64,000 bases of DNA. Origin: Hydrogenophaga sp. Lineage in GTDB: Bacteria; Pseudomonadota; Gammaproteobacteria; Burkholderiales; Burkholderiaceae_C. A program made the position numbers and the translations under genes. Where the stretch lies: NCBI RefSeq assembly GCF_025699295.1, contig NZ_JAILWB010000026.1:1-64000 (forward strand). The letters are read 5' to 3'. Under the pieces are notes generated by a model. That model did not search any database, was not told the DNA's origin, and saw only the letters and a program-made list of their open reading frames with translations. This document shows, piece after piece, positions 42,575-51,607 of the stretch. Numbering within the stretch: position 1 is the first letter of the stretch; every line of letters begins with the position of its first letter.

Positions 42575-43060
42575 TTACATCAGGTCGCCGAAACCGGTGG
42601 TACGAACGCCCGCACTGGGCAGTTGTGGCGCGGTCTGGTTGATGTTGATCCAGAACTCGCACACATGCTTCATGGCGCTGAGGAACTGCGAAAACTCGGT
42701 AGGCTTGGCGATGTAGGCGTTGGTGCCGGCATCGTAGGCGCGCAGCAAGTCGCTGGGCTCGGTGGAGGATGTCAGCACCACCACGGGGATGTGGTGCAGG
42801 TTGTCAGAGCCCTTGATTTCCTTGAGCACGCCAATTCCGTCGAGCAGCGGCATCTTCAGGTCCAGCAGCACCAGCATGGGGTTGCTTCCCGAGCGGTTGG
42901 TGAAGCTGTTGCGCCGGTGCAGGTAGTCCAGCGCCTGCATGCCGTCGGACACATGCGTCACCCGCCCGTCCAGTCCATGACGCGCCAGCGCCAGCTTGGT
43001 CAGCTCGGCATCGTCCGGATTGTCCTCGACGAGAAGGATGGCGTCGGCGTTTTTGCTCAT
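42575..43060 (-). CDS. CheY-like response regulator (Rcp1 type)
   Basis: A 161-residue single-receiver protein. The acidic pocket is ED(12-13), the phosphoacceptor Asp67 is in LLDLKMP, Thr/Ser follows in VVLTSS, and Lys in IAKPTE. It has the extra loop and length of the Rcp1 subfamily that pairs with PAS/phytochrome-type kinases and has no output domain. Its ATG overlaps the stop of the upstream multi-PAS kinase (ATGA, 43057-43060), so the two are translationally coupled and very likely partners. Confidence 0.92.
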   Translation of the reverse strand: MSKNADAILLVEDNPDDAELTKLALARHGLDGRVTHVSDGMQALDYLHRRNSFTNRSGSNPMLVLLDLKMPLLDGIGVLKEIKGSDNLHHIPVVVLTSSTEPSDLLRAYDAGTNAYIAKPTEFSQFLSAMKHVCEFWININQTAPQLPSAGVRTTGFGDLM

Positions 43061-46000
43061 GGTTCCAGTGCGGCCGGCATGGAGTCCGTGGGGGACTCAA
43101 GCCCATGCGCGCCTTCAAAAGGTAGCGAAAAATAGAACACACTGCCCTCTCCGAGCTGGCTTTCAGCCCAGATGGTGCCGCCGTGTCGCTCGATGATGCG
43201 CCGCGTGAGTGCCAAGCCGATGCCAGTGCCTTCAAACTCCGAGGCTCGATGCAGGCGTTGGAAAACGCCAAACAGTTTCTGGGCGTATTTTGTGTCAAAA
43301 CCCACACCATTGTCACGAACAAAGAAGGTGTAGCCCACCACGGGGTCCACGCTCCAGCCCACTTCGATGCGCGTTCTTTCACGCGGACGGGTGTATTTGT
43401 AGGCATTGCCCAACAGATTGGCCCAGACTTCGCGCAGCAGCAGCGCGTCGCCCTGTACCACCGGCAGGTCCGGGGCGACCACCCAATCCACCACCCGACC
43501 TTCGGTGTCGTGTCCGATCTGGCTGACCACCGCGTCCACCAGCAGCGTGAAGTCCACGGCGGTGAGGTTCACGGCCGAGCGGCCCAGGCGCGAGAAGGCC
43601 AGCAAGCCGTCGATGAGCTGGCTCATGTGCCGCGCCGAGTTGCCGATGGTGCCCAGGTAGCGGGCGCTTACCTCGTCGCAGTTGCCCCCAAGGTGTTCCT
43701 CCAGAAGGCTGACGAAGCTGGAGATGTGGCGCAGGGGTGAGCGCAGGTCGTGCGAGACCGAGTAGGAGAACGACTCCAGGTCCTTGTTGGCGGCGAGCAA
43801 TTGCTCCGTGCGTTCCACCACGCGGTTCTCCAGTTCGTCGTTGATGTTGCGCATCAGGTCGTCGAGCCGCTTCGCGTCGGTCATGTCGCGGTTGATCTTC
43901 GCAAAACCCATGAGCTCGCCCGCGTCGTCGCGCAGCGCAATCAGCACCGAGTGCGACCAGTACTGCGATCCGTCTTTGCGGGTGTGCCAGTTGTGCAGTT
44001 CGTGCTGGCCGCGGGAGGCGGCCAGCCGCAGCATCTGGTTGGCGCTCACCTTACCGTGCTCCGGGTTGATCGGGTCGAACAGCACGCCGTAGTGGCGGCC
44101 CAGCATCTGGGTGGGCGAGTAGCCGTCCATGCGCTGCGCACTGTCGGTCCAGTCGGTGATGGTGCCGTCCGCATCCATGAAGAAGATGCAGTAATCGCGC
44201 AGGTTGTCCACCATCAGGCGGAAGCGTTGCTCGCTCTCCAGCAGTTCGGCCGATCGTTCACTGATGCGTTGCTCCAGCTCCTCGTTCAGGTGGACCACGC
44301 GTTCCTCGACGCGCTTGCGCTCCGTGATGTCGATGATCTGCACAAACAGGCCCTGCACCACACCCTCTTCATTGAAATCGGGCAGGTAGTTGGCGCTCAC
44401 GTAAATCTGATTCCCGTCGACCGTTGGCCGCCAGGTTTCGAAGTGCTGGGGCTGTCCGGCCAGCGCGGCCTGCATGCGAGGTTCGATGTCGGCCCACACG
44501 TCGGCGCGCACGCATTGTCCGATGTGCTGGCCGATGACGAGCTGCGGATCCATGCCATAGACGCGCATGTGCTCGGCGTTGGCGAAACGGAAGTGCAGGC
44601 CCGCATCGAGGTAGGCGATCAGGCCAGGCACGTGGTCGGTGATGGTCTGCATGAAGCGCTGGTTGTTGCGCAAGGCGGTCTCGGCTGCCTTGCGCCGCGT
44701 GATGTCGACCAGGGTGGTGTTGCTGCGCAGGAAGCGGCCTTCGGCGTCGCGCACCGCGGACGAGGACAGCAGCGCATGGAAGGTGCTGCCGTCGCGGCGG
44801 CGCAGCCCGTACTCCACCGCGTCGAGGGCGTCGTCATGCAGCATCATCTGCATCCTGCCGTCCAGCAAGTCGGTCTGGTTGGGCAGCATGAAGTCGCGGA
44901 AGTTCTTCTTGCCGACCACCTCTTCGCGGGAATAACCCAGCCATTCGAGTTCGGTGTCGTTGATGGACACGTAGGTGCCGGTGATGTCGAGCGAGTGGTA
45001 TCCGCAGGGAGCCTGGTTGTAGAGCGCCTGGGCCTGCATCAGCGCGTTGTTGAGCTGCTGGTTGGCTTCGCGCACCTGATCCTCGGATGCCTTGCGGTCC
45101 GAGATGTCGATCATCTGGATGATGATGCCCTGCACCTGACCGGCCTGCCAGTACGGCGTGTACTCGATGCTGGCGTAGAAGCGATGGCCGTCCGGGAAGG
45201 CGCGCTCGCCCTCGAAGCGCTGGATCTCGCCCGACAGCGCGGCCGCCAGCCGTACCCGGGTGCTTTCGAAGTCCTGGGGGCGCGCGATCTGGCTCAGGTG
45301 CAGGCCCACCATCTGAGTAGTGTCGCCCTGGGCCCAGCGCGCGTAGCTGGCATTGGCGAAGCGGCAGATCAGGTCGCGGTCGAAAAAGGCGAGCTGCACC
45401 GGCACGCTGTTCGTGATGGCCTGCAGAAAGTTGCTCTGCGCCGTCAGCGCGTTCTCGGCGGCCTTGCGATCGGTGATGTCGATCACGGTGTTGTTGGTGC
45501 GAACGAACCGGCCCTGGTTGTCCTGCACGGCGGTGCTGCTCAGCAGGGCAAGAAACGTGCTGCCATCGCGGCGCCGGATGGTGAACTCCGCGGCCTCGAC
45601 CTTCTCGCCCCGCACCATGCGATCCAGCCGTTCAAGGGCGGCGCCGGCCTGATCGGGTGTGACGATGTCGCGAAAGCGCATCTGGCCGATCACCTCGCTG
45701 CGGTCGTAACCCAGCCACTCCAGTTCGGTGCGGTTCATCAGCACGAACACGCCGTTGGCGTCCACGGAGTGGTAGCCGCAGGGCGCCTGGTTGTAGAGGG
45801 TCTGTGCGTCGCGCAAGGCCAGGGCCACACGCTCCTTGGCTTCTGCGAGCTCGTCCGTGCGTTGCCGCACCCGGTCCTCCAGCTCGGCGTTGAACCGCTG
45901 GATCTCTTCCTGCTGCTGGTGCAGGGCGGTGATGTCGCGCGAGACAGCCAGGAGCATGACAGGCTGGCCATGGGCGTCGCAGATGGGCGTGACCATGGTG

Positions 46001-46920
46001 TCCCACCACTTCGGTGTGCCCTTGAATGTGTTGCCAAAGGCCACGAACCGCGCGCTCTTGCCTTGGCGCGCGCTCTCCAGCGCCTCGCGCGAGAGCAGGG
46101 CGCCATCGTCTGGCCACCAGGTCGTCCAGTCGCTGTTGCGCACTTCGTCGAAGTCGTCCACCTCGACCAACCGGCACCCCTGGGCGGTCATCTGCACGAC
46201 GCGGCCTTGCAGGTCGAGCACCTTGGTGCAGTCGGGGCTGCTGGCAATGATCTGGCGGTTGAGTTCGTCCTTGATGCGCGCGTCGGCCTCCAGTGAGCGC
46301 ATCGGCGTGACGTCCTGCATGAAGCCGAGATGGCCGGTGATCGCACCATCGGCATCGCGCAACGCCGCGTTGCGCACGAGAACATGCACGATTTCGTCGC
46401 CCGGGCGCACCAGGCGGAATTCGATACTCAGGCTCTCGCCGGTGGAAATGCCCCGTACCCAGTGCTGCTGCACGCGCTCCAGATCTTCCGGGTGCACACG
46501 ATTGAGCCAGCCGAAGTTGGGGAAGTCGTGGCGCTCCAGGGCAAAAATGGCCTGCAGCTGTTCGTCCACATGGGTGAGCACGCCCGCGTGGTCGGTGCGA
46601 AAGACGCCGATCGGGAACACGCTCGCCATTGCAGCGAACAGGGCTTCGTATTCCAGCTGGGCGTTCTGGGAGGTCAGTCCGGGCTGGTTGTCAAGCGTGG
46701 CCTCCAGCGCCAGGGGAAGACGTGCCTGAAACTGGGGTGCTCCAGACGCACGGAGATCGCCCTGGCCGCTGAGGCGCTGCGCATAGCCGCGACGCAGGTG
46801 CTCGTTCTCCGCGCGCAGCGTCTCCAGCTCCAGCAACAGCGCACGCTCCCGCTCCAGGGCCGCCTTCTCGGGCCTTTGGGCGTCAGGGCGCCGGTCCTGT
46901 GACGGAAAGAGGGAGCTCAT
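43057..46920 (-). CDS. Seven-PAS soluble hybrid-type sensor histidine kinase
   Basis: A 1287-residue kinase without membrane helices. A short coiled coil (about 20-60) leads into seven PAS-type domains, linked by coiled segments. Two pairs look like internal duplications: the LYNQAPCGYHS domain occurs twice, each time followed by a domain opening with a TDH/TNSVP-like motif. The phosphoacceptor is VSHDLRSP (His near 1057), and the ATPase domain has DNGVGFD and GTGIGLALT. It should phosphorylate the coupled CheY-like protein at 42575. The start is ATG 46920; a TTG at 46929 is less likely. PAS ligands cannot be read, but several domains could bind haem or flavin. Confidence 0.9.
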   Translation of the reverse strand: MSSLFPSQDRRPDAQRPEKAALERERALLLELETLRAENEHLRRGYAQRLSGQGDLRASGAPQFQARLPLALEATLDNQPGLTSQNAQLEYEALFAAMASVFPIGVFRTDHAGVLTHVDEQLQAIFALERHDFPNFGWLNRVHPEDLERVQQHWVRGISTGESLSIEFRLVRPGDEIVHVLVRNAALRDADGAITGHLGFMQDVTPMRSLEADARIKDELNRQIIASSPDCTKVLDLQGRVVQMTAQGCRLVEVDDFDEVRNSDWTTWWPDDGALLSREALESARQGKSARFVAFGNTFKGTPKWWDTMVTPICDAHGQPVMLLAVSRDITALHQQQEEIQRFNAELEDRVRQRTDELAEAKERVALALRDAQTLYNQAPCGYHSVDANGVFVLMNRTELEWLGYDRSEVIGQMRFRDIVTPDQAGAALERLDRMVRGEKVEAAEFTIRRRDGSTFLALLSSTAVQDNQGRFVRTNNTVIDITDRKAAENALTAQSNFLQAITNSVPVQLAFFDRDLICRFANASYARWAQGDTTQMVGLHLSQIARPQDFESTRVRLAAALSGEIQRFEGERAFPDGHRFYASIEYTPYWQAGQVQGIIIQMIDISDRKASEDQVREANQQLNNALMQAQALYNQAPCGYHSLDITGTYVSINDTELEWLGYSREEVVGKKNFRDFMLPNQTDLLDGRMQMMLHDDALDAVEYGLRRRDGSTFHALLSSSAVRDAEGRFLRSNTTLVDITRRKAAETALRNNQRFMQTITDHVPGLIAYLDAGLHFRFANAEHMRVYGMDPQLVIGQHIGQCVRADVWADIEPRMQAALAGQPQHFETWRPTVDGNQIYVSANYLPDFNEEGVVQGLFVQIIDITERKRVEERVVHLNEELEQRISERSAELLESEQRFRLMVDNLRDYCIFFMDADGTITDWTDSAQRMDGYSPTQMLGRHYGVLFDPINPEHGKVSANQMLRLAASRGQHELHNWHTRKDGSQYWSHSVLIALRDDAGELMGFAKINRDMTDAKRLDDLMRNINDELENRVVERTEQLLAANKDLESFSYSVSHDLRSPLRHISSFVSLLEEHLGGNCDEVSARYLGTIGNSARHMSQLIDGLLAFSRLGRSAVNLTAVDFTLLVDAVVSQIGHDTEGRVVDWVVAPDLPVVQGDALLLREVWANLLGNAYKYTRPRERTRIEVGWSVDPVVGYTFFVRDNGVGFDTKYAQKLFGVFQRLHRASEFEGTGIGLALTRRIIERHGGTIWAESQLGEGSVFYFSLPFEGAHGLESPTDSMPAALEP

Positions 46921-46971
46921 CCGGCACAACTGTACCCCAGCGGGCCAGCGCGCATACGTGATATTTGACAG

Positions 46972-48471
46972 TCAGAAACGGGGCAGTTCAGGGTGCGCAA
47001 TCCGGCCCGCGCGCACCAGCATCCTGCCGTACTCAGCACAACGTTGCAGGGTGGGGATGACCTTGCCGGGGTTGAGTAGCGCATTGGTATCAAACGCCCG
47101 CTTCACGCCGAACATCTGCGCGTTCTCCTCGGCGGAGAACTGCACGCACATGCTGTTGAGCTTTTCCACGCCCACGCCGTGTTCGCCCGTGACCGTTCCG
47201 CCCATGGCCACGCTGGTCTCAAGAATGTCGGCGCCGAACTGTTCGCACCGGTGCAACTGGTCGGGGTCGTTGGCGTCGAACAGGATCAGCGGGTGCAGGT
47301 TGCCATCACCCGCATGGAACACATTGGCGCACCGCAGTCGGTACTTTTTTTCCATGGCCTGAATGGCAAGCAGGATGTCGGCCAGGTTTTTGCGCGGAAT
47401 GGTCGAGTCCATGCACATGTAGTCGGGGCTGATGCGACCGCTGGCGGGGAATGCGTTCTTGCGGCCACTCCAGAAGCGCAGCCGCTCGGCCTCATCGCGG
47501 CTGACGGCAATGGCGGTGGCGCCGCAGTTGCGCAACACCTCGCTCATGCGGCCGACCTCCTCGGCCACCTCCTCGGGCGTGCCGTCGCTCTCGCACAGCA
47601 ATATGGCCTCAGCGTCCAGGTCGTAACCTGCGTGCACGAAGTCTTCCACCGCGGCCGTCATGGGCTTGTCCATCATCTCCAGACCGGCAGGGATGATGCC
47701 GGCCGCGATGACCGAAGCCACCGCGTCACCCGCCTTGCGCACGTCGTCGAAGCTGGCCATGATGCAGCGCGCCAGCAGCGGCCGGGGCACCAGCCTGACG
47801 GTCACCTCGGTGGTCACCGCCAGCATGCCTTCGCTGCCGATCACGAGTGGCAGGAGGTCCAGGCCGGGGCCGTCGAGTGCATCGCCCCCGAAGGTGATGG
47901 GTTCGCCTTCCACGGTGAAGCCGCGCACCGCCAGCACGTTGTGCAGCGTCAGGCCGTACTTGAGGCAGTGCACGCCACCCGAATTTTCAGCCACGTTGCC
48001 GCCGATGGTGCAGGCGATCTGGCTGCTGGGATCCGGAGCGTAGTACAGGCCCAGGGGCGCGGCGGCCTCGGAGATGGCGAGGTTGCGCACGCCGGCCTGA
48101 ACCACGGCCGTGCGCGAGCGCGTGTCGATCTCAACGATGCGGTTGAACTTTGCCAGCGAGAGCGTCACACCCAGTGCATGCGGCATGGCGCCGCCCGACA
48201 GGCCGGTGCCCGCGCCGCGCGCCACCACTGGCACGCTCAGGCCGTGGCAGACCTTGAGCACGGCAGCGACCTGATCTTCGCTTTCGGGCAGCACGACCAC
48301 CAGCGGGCGCTCTCGGTAAGCCGTGAGCCCGTCGCACTCGTAGGGCACGGTGTCCTCCGCCTGCCAGAGCAGCGCGTGCGCGGGTACGACGGCCTGCAGC
48401 GCGCGCACCACCACAGCCTGACGGGGTGTGCGTTGCAGTTGCCGGGGATGAGACGTGGTGGGGGAATTCAT
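46972..48471 (-). CDS. glcD: FAD-linked 2-hydroxyacid oxidase, GlcD type
   Basis: A 499-residue FAD-binding PCMH-type oxidoreductase, the usual GlcD length. The FAD motifs are VVARGAGTGLSGGAMP and IGGNVAENSGGVHCLKYG, and the C-terminal domain has FHAGDGNLHPLILFD and GTVTGEHGVGVEK. It oxidises glycolate, D-lactate or D-2-hydroxyglutarate. In glycolate oxidase it needs GlcE and GlcF, which are not adjacent here, so D-lactate/2-hydroxyglutarate dehydrogenase is an alternative. The start at 48471 begins before the RQAVVRAL helix; an upstream ATG at 48519 is less likely. Confidence 0.88.
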   Translation of the reverse strand: MNSPTTSHPRQLQRTPRQAVVVRALQAVVPAHALLWQAEDTVPYECDGLTAYRERPLVVVLPESEDQVAAVLKVCHGLSVPVVARGAGTGLSGGAMPHALGVTLSLAKFNRIVEIDTRSRTAVVQAGVRNLAISEAAAPLGLYYAPDPSSQIACTIGGNVAENSGGVHCLKYGLTLHNVLAVRGFTVEGEPITFGGDALDGPGLDLLPLVIGSEGMLAVTTEVTVRLVPRPLLARCIMASFDDVRKAGDAVASVIAAGIIPAGLEMMDKPMTAAVEDFVHAGYDLDAEAILLCESDGTPEEVAEEVGRMSEVLRNCGATAIAVSRDEAERLRFWSGRKNAFPASGRISPDYMCMDSTIPRKNLADILLAIQAMEKKYRLRCANVFHAGDGNLHPLILFDANDPDQLHRCEQFGADILETSVAMGGTVTGEHGVGVEKLNSMCVQFSAEENAQMFGVKRAFDTNALLNPGKVIPTLQRCAEYGRMLVRAGRIAHPELPRF

Positions 48472-48564
48472 GGTGGCGAATCGGTGATCCAGTGTAGGGC
48501 TCCAGGCTCCGCGCGGCATTGAAATAATCTACAGCAGACATTGACATCAGGCCATCGGCTGATT

Positions 48565-48590
48565 CTTGAAATTCGCCGGCGCCGCCACCA
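48565..48590 (+). promoter_or_regulatory. Heat-shock (sigma32)-type promoter remnant
   Basis: CTTGAAA (48565-48571) is an exact match to the sigma32 -35 consensus. After a 13-bp spacer, CCACCA (48585-48590) matches the CCCCAT -10 element at four of six positions. It lies 57 bp before the start of the hsp20 relic. Its position relative to a small heat-shock gene makes the match credible; whether it still fires is unknown. Confidence 0.45.
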
Positions 48591-48646
48591 GCCAGGGCGC
48601 ATCGGGTGGTTCGATGTCGCGCAGCCATGCCCCAGGAAAATGCACC

Positions 48647-49052
48647 ATGACCGGACTTGTCACCCGTGACAGCCTGTCTGACGACTTCCTCAAGGACGTG
48701 GCGCTCGGCTTCCATGTGAACCCCTGCACGGCGAAGGCCTTCCCGTCCGGATCAAGGGGGACGTGAAGGAAACGCCTGACGCCTGCGTAGTGGAAGCCGA
48801 GCGACCGGCATCCACGTCACCATCGACGGAGCCATCGTGCCCCTGCGCGCTGAACTCAAGCAGCTGGGTCGCCAGACCGATGGCGAGAAGGTGCTGTGCA
48901 GCGAGTGCTTCCACGCTGCGGTGGCGCGCAGCTTTCAGTTGCCGCAGGACATCGACGAGGGCAATGCCAGGGCGAAGTACGACAACGGGGTGCTGCGCCT
49001 GTCGCTGCCCACGCGAGTGGCCATGGCGGGACAGCGGCTGAACATCGATTGA
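48647..49052 (+). pseudogene. Decayed small heat-shock protein gene (Hsp20/IbpA family)
   Basis: Hsp20 similarity is spread over three frames in order. Frame one (from ATG 48647): LVTRDSLSDDFLKDVALGFHV. Frame two (about 48736-48805): LPVRIKGDVKETPDACVVEAE. Frame three (about 48808-49052): IHVTIDGAIVPLRAELKQ, then ARSFQLPQDIDEGNARAKYD and NGVLRLSLP with the C-terminal alpha-crystallin strand. The order and spacing fit one former gene with a frameshift near 48730 and a small deletion near 48805 that removed the PGV-type loop. A ribosome site (AGGAAA) and a sigma32-like promoter remain upstream. A programmed frameshift is not supported: two changes would be needed and no slippery sequence is apparent. 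Confidence 0.85.
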
Positions 49053-49068
49053 TGCGGGGGTGCGGCGT

Positions 49069-49613
49069 TCACTCGTTGCGAATCGCCACGAGTTCAAGAC
49101 CCCGTCGAAGTAGAACGAGGTTGAACTGTTGTATCCCCGGGTACGCGCTTCAAAGTGCAAGACCTGTTTCAGATGGGGCGCGTACCGCGCGCTGGCGAGA
49201 TTGGATCGGGAGGCTGCAAGACCTCCGCTGGCGCCTCGGTGGGTGTGACGGTGCCACTCCGCCCCCCGTGATGGGCAATGCGCCGTGGACCCTTGCGGTC
49301 AATTCCATGCGAACCTGTCTGTCCTGCACGAGGGTTTCGTCGTTCGGCCGCCAGATCGATTCGGGTTGCGGAGGGGTTCTCCCCCAGCCTCCAGGTGGCG
49401 TCACCTGATCGAACTCGCCGCCAAAGGCGCAACTGGTCGAGAGCACAACGCCATGGATGTTCTCAATCCAGGTGCCGTGATCGGCATGACCTCGAGCCCG
49501 CCCTGCGCGTTGCGGCGCAGACCCGGGAGAAGGCAGTCGCCGAGCGTGATTTCAATGCCGCGCAGTGCGCCGATGATGCAGGTGCGGGATCCGATGCGTG
49601 TCCACGCTGGCAG
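49069..49613 (-). pseudogene. Decayed tandem copy of the trypsin-like protease gene
   Basis: This minus-strand stretch repeats parts of the intact protease gene at 49657-50898 in the same order. The segment near 49480-49610 reads RIGSRTCIIGALRGIEITLG and GLRRNAQGGLEVMPIT, matching RVGARVYAIGAPRGLETTLS and GLRRNAQGELEALQIT in the intact gene. Near 49390-49440, FGGEFDQVTPPGGW matches LGGEFDQASPPDGW. At 49069-49110 the nucleotides match the intact gene's 3' end. The N-terminal third and the part between about residues 166 and 290, including the catalytic Ser region, are missing, with frameshifts elsewhere. This is a tandem duplication followed by loss. The short gap to 49657 holds no other feature. 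Confidence 0.85.
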
Positions 49614-49656
49614 GTGCCACAGGGAGCGATCGGATGCTTGATTCTTGGCGACGCTT

Positions 49657-50898
49657 TCACTCGCTGCGGATGTCGACGAGCTCCAGCCGCTCATCGATGT
49701 GGTAAATCGAGGCGTTCGGGCTGCTGCCACGCGCCTTCACCTCGAATCGCACGATGCGCCCGAGGTCTGGCGAATACCAGACATTGGCCAGGTAAGGACC
49801 AGAGTTGTAGAAGCCGCTGTTGCCTCGGTGGGTGTGGCCACGGAACTGCACGCGAATCGTGGGAAACGTGCGCTGCCCGATCGTGATGGGAGCGTCCTCG
49901 GACGCGACCGCAGTCAAGCTCATCATGATGGAGCGCGCGTCCACCCGCCTGTCGTATTTGAGGGTCCAGCGTTGGCCCGGCTCGGGCGCCTTGCTGATCC
50001 AGCCGTCTGGGGGGGAGGCCTGATCGAATTCACCGCCCAAGGTTTGCGTGATCGACACCAGTCCACCTCCCTTGCGCTCGATGCGTGTCCCCTGGTTGAA
50101 GATCAGGTTTTCGCCATCGACCCGATCGAGGCGGTACACCACGGGTTGGCTCAGGCCGGTCATTCGATCGGTCAAGCGGTACTCGAACACACGGTCTCCG
50201 CTCGGGCCGGCTTTGGCAATCGGCGCGGCCGTCAGGCCGGTCTGGCGAGCGGCGAATATTGCCTTGGCCCGCTCGGGCACGTCTGCGATCCAGCCCGCAG
50301 GCAGCGCGAAGTTCAGGTTCTGCGATTCACGCAGGCCGGACGTGGTGATGCCGATCAGGCGCCCCTGTGCATCGAACAGACCGCCGCCGCTGGAGCCGCT
50401 GGACAGCGGTACCGTGATCTGCAGGGCCTCAAGCTCACCCTGCGCGTTGCGCCGCAGGCCTGAGAGGAGTCCATCGCTGAGCGTAGTCTCCAGCCCCCTG
50501 GGGGCGCCGATCGCATACACCCGCGCGCCCACGCGCAATGCATCGGCCGGCGCTGCGACCACCGCCGGCGCACTGAAGTTGGCTACCTTGAGTTGGCACA
50601 GGTCGCGCTCGGTGTCGGGGTGTTCCAGCGCGGCGCCATAGCTGACGTTCTCCCGGCCCACGGACACCGACTTGGCTTGTCGCAACACGTGGCAGTTTGT
50701 GATGAGTTGGCCCGGACCGATGACCACAGCGCTGCCTTGCATCAGAGGGCGGCCCGAACTGTCCAGCGTGCGCACCACCCACACGCTGGGAGAGGTTCGT
50801 TCGAACAGGTCTTCGGGGGGCAGCGCGGTCTGGGCGCCGGCCAGAGCGCTCACCAGCGCAAAGCCCAGGGGTATCAGGTATTTGTGGTGCATGAACAT
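49657..50898 (-). CDS. Secreted trypsin-like serine protease with a novel C-terminal domain
   Basis: A 413-residue protein. A signal peptide (cleavage near AGAQ at 20-23) is followed by a chymotrypsin-fold S1 protease domain (about 28-220) with a complete triad: His70 (ITNCHV), Asp99 (ERDLCQLKV) and Ser170 (SSGSSGGG). Cys69 and Cys101 flank the active site. No PDZ domain is present, unlike DegP; instead about 200 residues of beta-rich sequence (EYRLTDRMTGL, GGEFDQASPPDGW, VQFRGHTHRGNSG) of unknown type follow. Its stop region is followed by a decayed copy of itself. It begins 1 bp after the lipoprotein stop (50900), so the two form an operon. Confidence 0.87.
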   Translation of the reverse strand: MFMHHKYLIPLGFALVSALAGAQTALPPEDLFERTSPSVWVVRTLDSSGRPLMQGSAVVIGPGQLITNCHVLRQAKSVSVGRENVSYGAALEHPDTERDLCQLKVANFSAPAVVAAPADALRVGARVYAIGAPRGLETTLSDGLLSGLRRNAQGELEALQITVPLSSGSSGGGLFDAQGRLIGITTSGLRESQNLNFALPAGWIADVPERAKAIFAARQTGLTAAPIAKAGPSGDRVFEYRLTDRMTGLSQPVVYRLDRVDGENLIFNQGTRIERKGGGLVSITQTLGGEFDQASPPDGWISKAPEPGQRWTLKYDRRVDARSIMMSLTAVASEDAPITIGQRTFPTIRVQFRGHTHRGNSGFYNSGPYLANVWYSPDLGRIVRFEVKARGSSPNASIYHIDERLELVDIRSE

Positions 50899-50899
50899 C

Positions 50900-51514
50900 T
50901 CAGCGCTGTGGCGGCATAAGGCCGCTCAGATCGTCCAGGGTCACCTGACGGTTGGCATGCGTGTCGGGCGCGCCGGCGGTGGATGTCGCCGGTGCCGACG
51001 CGGAGCCCGGGGGGGTCGGGGATGGTGCACTGCCGCCAGTTGCGGCGGCGATTCCGGTTTCCAGGCGCGGACCTGTGGCGACGGCAGGCTGGCCTTCGGT
51101 CTCGTAGTTGCGGTCGAACACCAGCGATTTGCCGAACACCAGTTGCACCCATGAGGGGTAGGTGTACGCCGTGCCGCGGTTGTGGTCGATGATCGCGCCG
51201 ATACCACCGCCGATGATGATGTTGCCGAACATGCCACCGTTGACGCGCGAGATGGCGCGCGCGCTGGCATCGGGGTTGCCGGGGTGCTGGCAGAAGATTT
51301 CAAGATCTTCGGCGGAACGGTGCACCTGCACCGTCGCTCCCGACTTGAAGGACACGCTGCCGTGGTTGTTGCCCATGCGGCAGTCTGCGCCTGCCACCAT
51401 GCCGCCAGTTTCGGCCCTGGTCTCGATCTTCATCTCTTGCGTCGTTTCGTTGACGAGGGAAGCACAGCCCGTTGCTGTGCTGGCGGCCGCCACGATCACG
51501 AGTCTTGACAACAT
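50900..51514 (-). CDS. Lipoprotein of unknown function upstream of the protease
   Basis: A 204-residue lipoprotein with lipobox TATGC (Cys17). The central part has a repeatedly seen but uncharacterised pattern: MKIETRAETGGMVAGADC, VQVHRSAEDLEIFC, then a glycine-rich GGMFGNIIIGGGIGAIIDH segment that could insert in a membrane. The C-terminus is Pro/Ala/Ser-rich linker sequence. Tight coupling to the protease (1-bp gap) suggests a joint envelope function such as anchoring or substrate supply; that is inference. An inverted repeat precedes the gene. Confidence 0.78.
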   Translation of the reverse strand: MLSRLVIVAAASTATGCASLVNETTQEMKIETRAETGGMVAGADCRMGNNHGSVSFKSGATVQVHRSAEDLEIFCQHPGNPDASARAISRVNGGMFGNIIIGGGIGAIIDHNRGTAYTYPSWVQLVFGKSLVFDRNYETEGQPAVATGPRLETGIAAATGGSAPSPTPPGSASAPATSTAGAPDTHANRQVTLDDLSGLMPPQR

Positions 51515-51547
51515 TCGATCCCCTTGCTCCCAGTGTGGAGTTCAAAG

Positions 51548-51565
51548 TGTAACGTTGTTGTTACA
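51548..51565. promoter_or_regulatory. Perfect inverted repeat upstream of the lipoprotein-protease operon
   Basis: TGTAAC-N6-GTTACA (51548-51565) is a perfect 6-bp inverted repeat, 33 bp before the lipoprotein start. It overlaps a possible minus-strand -10 (TACACT). No convincing -35 is seen. It is a candidate operator for an unknown regulator. Confidence 0.45.
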
Positions 51566-51607
51566 TTCTGGTTGGGGGATTTTCACGGCAATCTGGAAGG
51601 TGTGGCG

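Noticed and set aside
43750..46296. 848-codon plus-strand open frame antisense to the PAS kinase
   Set aside because: No family motifs, and it lies wholly opposite a protein with seven PAS domains and a kinase core.
48647..49052. Programmed frameshifting to make Hsp20
   Set aside because: Two separate shifts with a small deletion are needed and no slippery heptamer or stimulatory structure is visible; decay is simpler.
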